DNA of 54,924 nt from the NCBI GenBank assembly GCA_903831655.1, contig CAIKYO010000230.1, forward strand, positions 1-54,924, in the 5' to 3' direction. Below, in pieces: positions 40,330 through 51,191 of this stretch. The notes beneath the pieces were generated by a model. That model was not told the DNA's origin, searched no databases, and saw nothing but the letters and a program-made list of their open reading frames with translations. How positions within the stretch are numbered: the first letter of the stretch is position 1; each line of letters opens with the position of its first letter. The position numbers were made by a program, and so were the translations under genes. The stretch comes from an uncultured Burkholderiales bacterium. GTDB lineage: Bacteria > Pseudomonadota > Gammaproteobacteria > Burkholderiales > Burkholderiaceae_C.

Positions 40330-40818
40330 ATGAGCAGCTTCTACGATTTTGAAGTCAAAGCGATTGATGGCACTTCCATCAATTTGAGTCAATTCAAATC
40401 CCATGTGGTGTTGGTGGTGAACACCGCCAGTGCTTGTGGCTTTACACCTCAATTCAAGGGGTTGGAGAGTTTGCACCAAACCTATGCACAGCAAGGACTG
40501 GTGGTGATGGGTTTTCCATGCAACCAGTTTGGCGCACAAGATCCTGGTACCAACGAGAGCATTCAAGCCTTCTGTGAAACCCAATATGGCGTTTCATTTC
40601 CAATGATGGAAAAAATTGAAGTCAATGGACCAGGGGCTCACCCTTTGTATCAGTGGCTTAAAGAAGAGGCCCCAGGTATTTTGAACACCACCGCCATCAA
40701 ATGGAATTTCACCAAATTTTTAATTGGGCGTGATGGCCAGGTGGTGGAGCGCTATGCGCCCCAAGCCACCCCAGAGTCTTTGATCAAGGACATCGAGTCG
40801 GCCTTGTCCAAGTCTTGA
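40330..40818 (+). CDS. Glutathione peroxidase
   Basis: VVNTASACGFTPQFKGLESLHQTY; FPCNQFGAQDPGTNESIQAFC; IKWNFTKFLIGRDGQVVERYAP. The first motif is the Cys version. Confidence 0.95.
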   Translation: MSSFYDFEVKAIDGTSINLSQFKSHVVLVVNTASACGFTPQFKGLESLHQTYAQQGLVVMGFPCNQFGAQDPGTNESIQAFCETQYGVSFPMMEKIEVNGPGAHPLYQWLKEEAPGILNTTAIKWNFTKFLIGRDGQVVERYAPQATPESLIKDIESALSKS

Positions 40819-40824
40819 GCGGGG

Positions 40825-42069
40825 TCAATGCGTTTTGATCACGCGGTCAAGCGCTTCAATCCAGTGGAGAACAGGTTTGGGTGTGGCGCTTTGCAAGTGA
40901 GAGATGCAGCCCACATTGGCGCTCAAAATCAGCCCAGCCCCGGTGTGTTCGAGGTGGCTGATTTTTCTCGCTTTGAGACTTGATGACAAAGCTTGTTGGA
41001 GCACCGAGTAAGTGCCCGCAGATCCGCAACAAAGGTGTGCATCTTTGGGTGGTGCGCACAGATCAAAGCCCAGTCGGGTTAGCAAGCTCTCCACAACCCC
41101 TTTGATTTGTTGACCATGCTGCAAAGTGCAAGGAGGGTGGAAGACCACAGAGCCAATCTTGTTCGCGTGTTCTGAGTCGATGAGTTTGGAAATCGACTCC
41201 ATTTGACGATTCAAATAAACGCTCAAGTCCTCACAAAGCTCAGAGACACGACGCGCTTTGTCTTTGTACAAAGGGTCATCGCGAAGCACGTGGCCATAGT
41301 CATGGACCATCACCCCACAGCCAGAGGCGTTCATCACGATGGCTTCAATGGGATGGGCGCGTTCAATGAAAGGCCACCAAGCGTCGATGTTGTTGCGCAT
41401 TTGCGCTTTGGCCATCTCGCCATCGGATAAATGCCAAGCCAAGGCACCACAGCAACCCGCCTCAGGGGCATACACCGCTTGAATGCCCATGGCATTCAAA
41501 ACGCGCGCCGTTGAACTGGCCACATTGGGCATCATGGTGTTTTGTACGCATCCTTTAAGGAGCAGCACTTGTCGGGTGTGGTGTTGAGTGGGCAGCGTGC
41601 CCGCAGAGTTGGGCACTTGGACTTTGTCTTTGAGGACCTTGGGCATGAGAGGTCTGAGCCACACCCCCAAGCGATAAAAACGATCAAACCAAGGTGAGAT
41701 CAAGCCGTGTTTTAACAAAGCTCGCACAACGCGAATGGGCAGTGGGCGAGGCACAGCCTCGTCCACCATTTCCCGGCCAATGTCGAGCAAATGGTGATAG
41801 TCCACGCCGCTCGGACAGGTGCTTTCACAGTTTCTGCAGGTCAAACACCGATCCAAATGCATCTGTGTTTTCTCAGTGGGTTGGGCGCCTTCGAGGACCT
41901 CTTTGATCAAATAAATTCGACCTCTAGGGCCATCGAGTTCATCGCCCAAGAGTTGGTAGGTTGGACAGGTGGCTGTGCAAAAGCCACAATGGACACATTG
42001 TTTGAGAATGGACTGGGCTTGAAGGGCCTTGGGGGAGTGCTCAAGTGCTGGAGCCAATATCGTTTGCAT
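40825..42069 (-). CDS. glcF: Glycolate oxidase iron-sulfur subunit
   Basis: CVHCGFCTATCPTYQLLGDELDGPRGRIYLIKEVLEG; CLTCRNCESTCPSGVDY. Confidence 0.95.
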   Translation of the reverse strand: MQTILAPALEHSPKALQAQSILKQCVHCGFCTATCPTYQLLGDELDGPRGRIYLIKEVLEGAQPTEKTQMHLDRCLTCRNCESTCPSGVDYHHLLDIGREMVDEAVPRPLPIRVVRALLKHGLISPWFDRFYRLGVWLRPLMPKVLKDKVQVPNSAGTLPTQHHTRQVLLLKGCVQNTMMPNVASSTARVLNAMGIQAVYAPEAGCCGALAWHLSDGEMAKAQMRNNIDAWWPFIERAHPIEAIVMNASGCGVMVHDYGHVLRDDPLYKDKARRVSELCEDLSVYLNRQMESISKLIDSEHANKIGSVVFHPPCTLQHGQQIKGVVESLLTRLGFDLCAPPKDAHLCCGSAGTYSVLQQALSSSLKARKISHLEHTGAGLILSANVGCISHLQSATPKPVLHWIEALDRVIKTH

Positions 42070-42089
42070 GAGAGCGGATCCTTTTCTGA

Positions 42090-43325
42090 CTAGGCCTCAA
42101 GAGGGCGGGCCGAAAAAACCCCTTTGGGGTCAAAACTCTCTTGAATGCGGCGCTCTAAGCTCACTTGGATTGAGGACATCTGTGTCTCCAAGGACCCCAG
42201 AGCTGGGTGCTCCGTTGGTGAGGACGAAGGACGGTAGGCTTTTAGATGGCCTCCATGGGCTTGAACCCTGAGAGAGAGCAACTTGGCTTGCTCTGCATCG
42301 GCCCACCACCACTGCAAAGCACCATGCCACTCCAAGAGGCGTGAAAGGCTCTCGAGCTCAGAGGGCAGGTTCTCAAAAGAGGCAATTTCAGAGGGCGGCA
42401 AAGACACTCTCCACAATCCATAAGCGCTTGAGCTCCCCTTGGGATTTGTAAAAAAGGAAAGCCTTTGATCCCGCAAATTTTGCCAATAGGTTGTGGCTTC
42501 CTCTGGGGTATCCATGACTTGAACATCGGAGGCGGGGATGTTCGCATCGGCCAGTGTTTGAAGCATGAGCGCAAGGCTGCTTTGAGTGGCGGCAAGAGCC
42601 CCTTTGAGGCGGACCATGAGAGTGCCGCCTCCAATGCCATCAGACGCCTCATTGCTCCATGCACTGGCATTGAGGGCCAAGGGTTTAGATCCCCATTGGG
42701 CCAATAGCTGTATGGAAGTGCGTGCTGAGGTGTTGACTTTGAAGGTGAGCTCACTGGCAGCTTTGGGTAAAACTTTAAGAGAAACCTCTGTGATCACGCC
42801 CAAGCGGCCCATGGAGCCTGTCAAAAGACGAGAGACGTCATAACCCGCAACGTTTTTAATCACTTGTCCGCCAAAGAGCATGTGTTCTCCCAGCCCGTTG
42901 ATGAGGCCCAAACCCAATACATGCTCACGAACACCGCCCATGCTCACGCGTGCAGGACCGGCAAGGCCTGAGGCGACCATTCCGCCCAAACTGGCAACAC
43001 CTAACGGATGCAGTTCTGTGGGCAAGCGAGGAGGTTCAAAGGGCAAACACTGGCCCTGCAGATCCAGCATCTGTTCGATCTCAGACAGGGGTGTGCCAGC
43101 GTGGGCTTGAACATAAAGCTCAGAGGGCTCGTAGGCAATGATGCCACTCAAAGAGCGGGTGCTCAGAATTTGAAGGGGCTCGTGGTGTGAGCTCTCGCGT
43201 GACAAGCCTCTTAAAAAGGCTTTGCTTTGAAAGCCTTCAATCGCCAGATGAGCGCCGGCGTGCGCCGCGTGTGAGATGTGTTCACACCATTCTTTGACCA
43301 CGGCACGAGAAGCAAGTTCACTCAT
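42090..43325 (-). CDS. glcE: Glycolate oxidase FAD-binding subunit
   Basis: LGVASLGGMVASGLAGPARVSMGGVREHVLGLGLINGLGEHMLFGGQVIKNVAGYDVSRLLTGSMGRLGVITEVSLKVLP. Confidence 0.93.
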   Translation of the reverse strand: MSELASRAVVKEWCEHISHAAHAGAHLAIEGFQSKAFLRGLSRESSHHEPLQILSTRSLSGIIAYEPSELYVQAHAGTPLSEIEQMLDLQGQCLPFEPPRLPTELHPLGVASLGGMVASGLAGPARVSMGGVREHVLGLGLINGLGEHMLFGGQVIKNVAGYDVSRLLTGSMGRLGVITEVSLKVLPKAASELTFKVNTSARTSIQLLAQWGSKPLALNASAWSNEASDGIGGGTLMVRLKGALAATQSSLALMLQTLADANIPASDVQVMDTPEEATTYWQNLRDQRLSFFTNPKGSSSAYGLWRVSLPPSEIASFENLPSELESLSRLLEWHGALQWWWADAEQAKLLSLRVQAHGGHLKAYRPSSSPTEHPALGSLETQMSSIQVSLERRIQESFDPKGVFSARPLEA

Positions 43326-43394
43326 GAGGACAGGCCCTTTGTGGAAATCAAACTCAAGTGCACATGGCCAAGAGTGGCATGTGCACTTGGGGGT

Positions 43395-44444
<1,050 letters not shown>

Positions 44445-46493
44445 TTAAGCGTGGTGATTTTGAAGCACCACTTGAACCGTTTGAGCCACGTTCTCAGCGG
44501 TGAACCCAAAGTGTTCAAACAAAGCAGGAGCAGGGGCGCTCTCACCATAAGAGTCGATGCCCACAACGGCACTGACGCCGTATTTCCACCACCCACTGGT
44601 GCTTCCCATTTCAATGGCAACCCTTGGGATGGAGGCGGGTAGGACAGACTGTTTGTACTCTACGCTTTGAGCATCAAAGTAGCTCGTGCAGGGCATGGAG
44701 ACCACGCGCGCACCAATTCCAATGGAGGCGAGCAAGGTTTGTGCTTTGAGCGCCAAAGACACTTCGGAGCCGGTTGCAATCAAAACCACTTGAGCACGTT
44801 TTTTGATGCCCACTTCAGAGGGCTCACTCAAAACATAGGCACCTTTTTCAATCAAGTCGGTGTTGGACTTGGGTGCATGTGGGAGGGCTTGTCTGGACAA
44901 GAGCAAGGCAGAGGGTGCGTTGTGGCTCTTCAGAGCACATCGCCAAGCGACCAATGTTTCACTTGTGTCGCAGGGTCTCCAAACGTGCAGGCCAGGGATC
45001 AAGCGCAGGCTTTGCGCGTGCTCAATGGATTGGTGCGTGGGTCCGTCCTCTCCTAGGCCAATGGAGTCATGGGTGAACACATGAATCACACGCTGCTTCA
45101 TCAATGCAGCCATGCGAATGGCGTTTCTGCTGTAGTCGCTAAAGGTGAGGAAGGTGCCGCCGTAGGGGATGAAGCCACTGTGCAAGGCCACACCATTCAT
45201 GATGGCGGCCATGCCAAACTCTCGCACGCCGTAGTTGATGTGGTGAGCACTTGGAATGGCGTTGGGTAGTTCAAAGGAACCGTTGGAGCCCACACGCAAA
45301 GAGGGCGTGCTTGGCGTTTGGGTCAGGTTGGAGCCCGTCAGATCGGCGCTCCCACCCAGCAACTCGGTGAGGCTTTGGGTGAGTGCGTTCAAACTCAACT
45401 GACTGGCTGCGCGGGAAGCAACATTGGCTGCATTGCTCTCGAATTGACTCAAAAGGGCATTGACTTGATCGTCAAAGTCCTCAGGCAACTCCCCCTTCAA
45501 GCGGCGAAGGAGCTCCTTGGCCAATTGAGGATGCGCACTTTGGTAAGCGGCAAATCGCTGGTTCCACTCTTCGTGCGCACTTTGACCTTTGGCCTTGGCA
45601 TCCCAAAGTTTGTAGATGGACTCAGGGATTTCAAAGGGAGGGTGGTGCCAATCGATCGCATCTCGGGTGAGTGCGATTTCATCGGCTCCCAAAGGCTCTC
45701 CGTGGGCCTTGGAGGTGTTGGCTCGGTTGGGGCTGCCTTTGCCAATGTGGGTGCGACAGACAATGAGCGTGGGACCTGAGTGGCTGCTGGCATTTTTGGC
45801 AGTCTCAATGGCTTGGCTGACCGCGTGTGCGTCGTGTCCATCAATGGGGCCAATGACCTGCCAGCCGTAGGCTTTGAAGCGCTCGGCGGTGTGGTCAGCA
45901 AACCAAGGCGCCACAGCGCCATCAATGGAGATGCCGTTGTCGTCGTACAGCGCAATCAATTTGTTGAGCTTCCAAGCTCCTGCCAATGAGCAGGCCTCGT
46001 GACTCACGCCCTCCATCAAGCAACCATCCCCCATGAACACATAGGTGTGGTGATCGATCACGTTGTGGGTGTGGCGATTGAATTCTTGGGCCAGTAATTT
46101 TTCAGCCAAAGCCATACCGACTGCGTTGGCCAAGCCCTGGCCCAAGGGGCCGGTGGTGGTCTCAACGCCGGGTGTCAAGTGCACCTCAGGGTGTCCAGGG
46201 GTCAAACTGTGCAGCTTTCTAAACTGTTTGATCTCTGACATGGGTAAATCGTAGCCCGTCAAGTGCAAGAGTGCGTAGAGCAACATGGAGGCGTGACCAT
46301 TGGAGAGCACAAAACGGTCGCGATTGATCCACTGTGGGTCAAGAGGATCGTGTTTTAAGTGTTCTCCCCAGAGGGCGACAGCCATGTCAGCCATGCCCAT
46401 GGGGGCTCCTGGGTGACCTGAGACGGCTTGTTGAACGGCATCCATGGCCAATGCGCGAATGGCATTGGCCATTGAGGTTTGAGGTTGGGTCAT
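44445..46493 (-). CDS. tkt: Transketolase
   Basis: MANAIRALAMDAVQQAVSGHPGAPMGMADMAVALW; GPLGQGLANAVGMALAEK; THDSIGLGEDGPTHQSIEH. Confidence 0.98.
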   Translation of the reverse strand: MTQPQTSMANAIRALAMDAVQQAVSGHPGAPMGMADMAVALWGEHLKHDPLDPQWINRDRFVLSNGHASMLLYALLHLTGYDLPMSEIKQFRKLHSLTPGHPEVHLTPGVETTTGPLGQGLANAVGMALAEKLLAQEFNRHTHNVIDHHTYVFMGDGCLMEGVSHEACSLAGAWKLNKLIALYDDNGISIDGAVAPWFADHTAERFKAYGWQVIGPIDGHDAHAVSQAIETAKNASSHSGPTLIVCRTHIGKGSPNRANTSKAHGEPLGADEIALTRDAIDWHHPPFEIPESIYKLWDAKAKGQSAHEEWNQRFAAYQSAHPQLAKELLRRLKGELPEDFDDQVNALLSQFESNAANVASRAASQLSLNALTQSLTELLGGSADLTGSNLTQTPSTPSLRVGSNGSFELPNAIPSAHHINYGVREFGMAAIMNGVALHSGFIPYGGTFLTFSDYSRNAIRMAALMKQRVIHVFTHDSIGLGEDGPTHQSIEHAQSLRLIPGLHVWRPCDTSETLVAWRCALKSHNAPSALLLSRQALPHAPKSNTDLIEKGAYVLSEPSEVGIKKRAQVVLIATGSEVSLALKAQTLLASIGIGARVVSMPCTSYFDAQSVEYKQSVLPASIPRVAIEMGSTSGWWKYGVSAVVGIDSYGESAPAPALFEHFGFTAENVAQTVQVVLQNHHA

Positions 46494-46707
46494 AGGGAAA
46501 AAGCCAGACGGTGAAAAAAGGGCAAAGGGGTAAAAAAAGAGGTGCGAGAAGAGATTTTATCCCTCCCAAGGGCTTTGGTAAAAAAAACAGAGGGCGCATT
46601 CCAAAAACACCCAAAAGTCCCAAATGGCTGAATGGTTTCTCTTTGATTGGCATCCCTGCTTGAGTGCGCGTTGTGCTGGGGTGGGCTTTAGCGGTTAGGA
46701 TCTGGAC

Positions 46708-48084
46708 ATGGCAAAAGAAAAAACAATTTATGCATGCACCCAGTGCGGGGGCACGAGTGCCAAGTGGCTTGGCAAATGTCCTCACTGTGAGGCTTGGAAC
46801 ACGCTCATTGAGGGGGTTGCCGAGTCGGCGCAGAGCACCAAACATCGCTACCACACCCACGCCCAACTGGCCCCGAGTCAGTCCCTGAGTGTGCTCTCTG
46901 AGATCGAGGCCAACGATGTGGAGCGCACCCCCACAGGGCACGAAGAATTGGACCGTGTGTTGGGCGGTGGACTGGTGCGGGGGGGTGTGGTTTTGATGGG
47001 TGGGGATCCAGGCATTGGCAAATCCACTTTGTTGCTCCAAGCTGTGGATCGATTGGAGCGAGGTGGGGTGCATTGTTTGTACGTAACGGGTGAGGAGTCC
47101 GGCCCTCAGGTGGCCCTTCGAGCTCGCCGCTTGGGGCTCGATCACAGTCAAGTCCAAGTCATGGCCGAGACCCATTTGGAGCGAATTTTGGCGACCCTAG
47201 AGGCTCAGTTGCCCAAGGTTGCGGTGATCGACTCCATTCAAACGGTCTACTCCGATCAGCTCTCGAGTGCACCCGGCTCTGTGGCTCAAGTCAGAGAGTG
47301 TGCAGCGCACTTGACGCGTTTGGCCAAGGCCTTGGGGGTTACCATCATCTTGGTGGGTCACGTGACCAAGGAAGGAGCTTTGGCGGGGCCCAGGGTGCTT
47401 GAGCACATGGTGGACACGGTGCTTTACTTTGAGGGCGACACACACTCCAGTTTTCGTTTGGTCAGGGCCATCAAAAACAGGTTTGGCGCGGTCAATGAAA
47501 TGGGCGTGTTTGCCATGACCGAGAAAGGCCTCAAGGGGGTCAGCAACCCCAGCGCCATTTTCCTAAGCCAACACCCAGAACCCGTTGCTGGCAGTTGTGT
47601 CATGGTGACCCTGGAGGGGACGAGGCCCTTGTTGGTGGAAATTCAGGCCCTGGTGGATGCGGGCGGGCCCAACCCCAGGCGACTCAGTGTTGGACTGGAG
47701 CGGGACCGCTTGGCCATGTTGTTGGCGGTGCTGCATCGGCACGCAGGAGTCTCTTGCATGGATCAAGATGTGTTTGTGAATGCGGTGGGAGGTGTCAGGA
47801 TCAGTGAGCCTGCAGCAGACTTGGCGGTGCTGCTGTCCATTCACAGCAGCCTCAAAGGTCGCGCCCTGCCCAAAGGGTTCATTGCTTTTGGAGTGGTGGG
47901 CTTGGCGGGTGAGGTGCGTCCCGCACCCAAGGGACAAGAAAGACTCAAAGAAGCAGCCAAACTGGGTTTCACCCGCGCGGTGATTCCAAAGGCCAATGCG
48001 CCCAAAACACCCATTGAGGGCTTAGAGGTCAAAGCCATTGAGCGAATTGAGGACGCGTTCTCGTGGATCAGGGAGATGCGCTAG
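46708..48084 (+). CDS. radA: DNA repair protein RadA (Sms)
   Basis: YACTQCGGTSAKWLGKCPHCEAWNTL zinc motif; GDPGIGKSTLLLQ Walker A; KNRFGAVNEMGVFAM. Confidence 0.97.
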   Translation: MAKEKTIYACTQCGGTSAKWLGKCPHCEAWNTLIEGVAESAQSTKHRYHTHAQLAPSQSLSVLSEIEANDVERTPTGHEELDRVLGGGLVRGGVVLMGGDPGIGKSTLLLQAVDRLERGGVHCLYVTGEESGPQVALRARRLGLDHSQVQVMAETHLERILATLEAQLPKVAVIDSIQTVYSDQLSSAPGSVAQVRECAAHLTRLAKALGVTIILVGHVTKEGALAGPRVLEHMVDTVLYFEGDTHSSFRLVRAIKNRFGAVNEMGVFAMTEKGLKGVSNPSAIFLSQHPEPVAGSCVMVTLEGTRPLLVEIQALVDAGGPNPRRLSVGLERDRLAMLLAVLHRHAGVSCMDQDVFVNAVGGVRISEPAADLAVLLSIHSSLKGRALPKGFIAFGVVGLAGEVRPAPKGQERLKEAAKLGFTRAVIPKANAPKTPIEGLEVKAIERIEDAFSWIREMR

Positions 48085-48162
48085 CTCTAAAATGGTTGGA
48101 ACAAAGAGAATACAAATTGGGGCAGTTCAAGTCACCAAAGCATCAAAGAAACTGAGTTAAAT

Positions 48163-48594
48163 ATGAATTTTCAAACCATCGCAGCACCCCTTGGCGTGTT
48201 GCTTTTGCTAGGTTGGGCTTATCAATCCATGTCGTGGATGGGAGTGGCCATGGCCATGGGCGGCTTGGTGATGTGGGCGCTTTTGCATTACACAAGGCTT
48301 GTGCACATCTTTAAAAAGGCTGCAGAAAGGCCCATTGGCTTTGTCGCCTCAGCGGTCATGCTCCACGTCAAACTCAAACCCAACATGCCGCTCTTAAAGG
48401 TGATTGCCTTGACCCGGAGTTTGGGCTTGGCCGAGAAAGTCGAGCCCAACAGCGCTTTGACGGCAAAGGTGACGGAAATCTTTTCATGGGCTGATGAGTC
48501 GGGGAGCTCGGTGCGTTGCGTCTTTGAAGGCGGTCGACTCAAAGAGTGGGAACTGACCCGCGCCAACCCAGAGGATCCACAAGCCCTGGCTTGA
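48163..48594 (+). CDS. Hypothetical membrane-anchored protein
   Basis: Two predicted N-terminal TM segments followed by an approximately 85-aa soluble part. Confidence 0.75.
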   Translation: MNFQTIAAPLGVLLLLGWAYQSMSWMGVAMAMGGLVMWALLHYTRLVHIFKKAAERPIGFVASAVMLHVKLKPNMPLLKVIALTRSLGLAEKVEPNSALTAKVTEIFSWADESGSSVRCVFEGGRLKEWELTRANPEDPQALA

Positions 48595-48826
48595 TCACCC
48601 TAACTTGAGTCAATGAAGTGTGTTTGGCATGAGGTCTAGATAACAATCGGTTCACATCGTTTGCAAGCCTCTTTTTTTGACTCTGCCGATAACGCTTTAG
48701 AATTGACAGAAATGGCGTTCAACCCAAGGGTTGAGTGCTTTGGCGCCAATTCAGGCTGAATTCAAATCTGGCCTTGGCACATTGAAACCTTGGGCTTACA
48801 CCAAATTACTAATCTAGAGGACTTGC

Positions 48827-49768
48827 ATGAGCACACTTCCCCCACAAACGATGGACGATCGCGATGGAAAAATTTGGATGGATGGGCAATTGGTTGAATG
48901 GCGGGACGCCAAAATTCATGTGCTCTCCCACACGCTTCACTACGGATGTGGTGCCTTTGAAGGGGTGAGAGCCTACAAAACGCCCAAGGGCACGGCAATT
49001 TTTCGTTTGCAAGAACACACCCAGCGACTCTTTAACAGCGCCAAAATTCTTCGCATGAACATTCCCTTCACCCAAGAGGAGGTGATGAAAGCCCAGTGCC
49101 AAGTGGTTCGTGAAAACGCGCTGGAGAGTTGCTACATTCGTCCCTTGACTTGGATTGGATCGGTCAAGTTGGGTGTGTCACCCAAGGGCAACAAAATCCA
49201 CATGATGGTGGCTGCATGGTCATGGGGGGCTTATTTGGGCGAAGAGGGCATGGCGCGAGGCATTCGTGTCAAAACCTCTAGCTACACCCGTCACCATGTC
49301 AACATCACCATGACCCAAGCCAAAGCGGTGAGCAACTACACCAACTCTATTTTGGCCAACATGGAAGCGACCGAAGACGGCTACGATGAGGCGCTGCTCT
49401 TGGACACCAGCGGCTTTGTATCTGAGGGTGCAGGAGAGAATATTTTCGTCATCAAAGATGGCGTGATCTACACCCCTGATCTCTCAGCGGGTGCGCTCAA
49501 CGGCATCACGCGCAACACCGTCTTGCACATTGCACAAGATCTCGGACTTGAAGTGGTGCAAAAGCGCATCACCCGAGACGAGGTCTACATCGCCGATGAG
49601 GCTTTCTTTACCGGCACAGCCGCCGAAGTCACCCCCATTCGCGAGCTCGACCGACTGACCATTGGCGCGGGTTCAAGGGGCCCAATCACTGAGAAAATTC
49701 AGACCGCCTTTTTTGACATCGTGAACGGTAAAAATCCAAAGTATGCACATTGGTTGACTTTGGTCTGA
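48827..49768 (+). CDS. ilvE: Branched-chain amino acid aminotransferase
   Basis: GKIWMDGQLVEWRDAKIHVLSHTLHYGCGAFEGVRAYKTPKG; EGAGENIFVIKDG; FFTGTAAEVTPI. Confidence 0.96.
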   Translation: MSTLPPQTMDDRDGKIWMDGQLVEWRDAKIHVLSHTLHYGCGAFEGVRAYKTPKGTAIFRLQEHTQRLFNSAKILRMNIPFTQEEVMKAQCQVVRENALESCYIRPLTWIGSVKLGVSPKGNKIHMMVAAWSWGAYLGEEGMARGIRVKTSSYTRHHVNITMTQAKAVSNYTNSILANMEATEDGYDEALLLDTSGFVSEGAGENIFVIKDGVIYTPDLSAGALNGITRNTVLHIAQDLGLEVVQKRITRDEVYIADEAFFTGTAAEVTPIRELDRLTIGAGSRGPITEKIQTAFFDIVNGKNPKYAHWLTLV

Positions 49769-49824
49769 GGATTTAGCTGAAATCTTTGATCCAAGTTCCA
49801 TTCACTCTCCAAGCGAGCGTCTCC

Positions 49825-50034
49825 ATGCAAAATGCAGTCACCGTTGTTCAGTCCTCCGATCTAAATGGCCATGGAGGCTTGTACTGTCCAAGTCCCAAAG
49901 CCAACATGAGCGTTTGGGACAACCACCCCAAAGTGTTTTTGGACGTGGCCAAAACAGGTGAGGCGAAGTGCCCCTATTGCGGCGAGGTCTACCGCTTGCT
50001 GGATCGCCAAGCCTCTTCGAGCTCACACGGTTAA
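49825..50034 (+). CDS. Zinc-finger domain protein (zf-CHCC family)
   Basis: YCPSPKANMSVWDNHPKVFLDVAKTGEAKCPYCGEVYRL; start at the internal ATG (MQNAVTV). Confidence 0.87.
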   Translation: MQNAVTVVQSSDLNGHGGLYCPSPKANMSVWDNHPKVFLDVAKTGEAKCPYCGEVYRLLDRQASSSSHG

Positions 50035-50089
50035 CTCAAGGTGCGTTTCACACTGAGCGTTTGGTGTTGATGGCTTTTGGTTTCATCCC

Positions 50090-51178
50090 ATGACGCCGGT
50101 TCGCTCACTCTTCATGGCACCCCAGTGGATTGGGGATGCGGTCATGACCCAGCCCTTTGTGGCTGCGTTAAAGGCACGCCATGAGCGCATCACAGTTGCA
50201 GCCCTCCCTTGGGTTGCACCCGTTTATGAATTGATGCCGGAGTGCGATGAGGTCATGGTGCTGCCATGGCCCAAAAAGGGCTTGTCTCTCAAACTTCGTT
50301 GGGAGTGGGCCAGAGCTCAGCGCCATCGATTTGATCGAGCGTATCTGGGGCCCAATACCTTCAAGAGCGCATTGTTGCCCCTTTGGGCGGGTATCCCCCA
50401 AAGGGTGGGCTACCAAGGGGAGTCGCGCTCTTGGTTGTTGACACACGTCCTTCCAAATCCAAGGCATGACAAATCATTGGCGATGGTTGATTTTTACAAC
50501 GCATTGGCCAAGCCCTTTGAGCATGGGGATGTCAAGCTCTGTGCTCAGGAACCCGGGCATGCAGTCTCCAGTGCAGCAAGTGCAGCAAGTGCAGTTTCAA
50601 GGCCTCAATTGAGCTTGGAGAATGTCGAGATCGCCAAGACCTTGGAGACACTGGGACTTGCGAGCGGTGAATACGTGGTGGTCGCCTGTGGCGCGGAATA
50701 TGGACCTGCTAAAAAATGGCCTCATGAACACTTTGCAAGGTTGATTGTGAAAACGCCCTGGCCCGTGTTGATGTTGGGTTCAAACAAGGACTCTCTTGAT
50801 GCAGAAAAAATCGTCAAGATGGTTCATGCCTTGGGCGGGAGTCGGGTCATTGATTTGACAGGGAGGACGAGCTTGAGGGAGGCGTTTGCTTGGATTGCAG
50901 GCGCCAAAGGCTTGGTCTCCAATGATTCAGGCCTCATGCACGTGGGCGCTGCGCTGGGTATTTCACAAGTGGCACTGTTTGGGTCCTCCTCTGCAGAGCA
51001 CACGCCGGCTTTGAACGAGCGTGCGACGATGATTTGGTTAAAGCAGGACCCTGACTATTCACCACCACTGACTTGTGCGCCTTGCTTTAAAAGGGTGTGT
51101 CCTTTGGGTCACACTCGCTGCTTGGAGGATTTGGGTGTGGAGCGTGTGCTCCCTCACGTGTTGTCTTGGCAGGATTGA
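50090..51178 (+). CDS. waaF: Lipopolysaccharide heptosyltransferase II
   Basis: APQWIGDAVMTQPFVAALK; GPAKKWPHEHFARL; VSNDSGLMHVGAALG; FGSSSAEHTP. Confidence 0.94.
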   Translation: MTPVRSLFMAPQWIGDAVMTQPFVAALKARHERITVAALPWVAPVYELMPECDEVMVLPWPKKGLSLKLRWEWARAQRHRFDRAYLGPNTFKSALLPLWAGIPQRVGYQGESRSWLLTHVLPNPRHDKSLAMVDFYNALAKPFEHGDVKLCAQEPGHAVSSAASAASAVSRPQLSLENVEIAKTLETLGLASGEYVVVACGAEYGPAKKWPHEHFARLIVKTPWPVLMLGSNKDSLDAEKIVKMVHALGGSRVIDLTGRTSLREAFAWIAGAKGLVSNDSGLMHVGAALGISQVALFGSSSAEHTPALNERATMIWLKQDPDYSPPLTCAPCFKRVCPLGHTRCLEDLGVERVLPHVLSWQD

Positions 51179-51191
51179 AGCCCTCAAGCCC

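Noticed and set aside
46387-47175. 262-aa minus-strand ORF spanning the tkt-radA gap
   Set aside because: Overlaps the strongly coding radA N-terminus and tkt start; composition is not protein-like.
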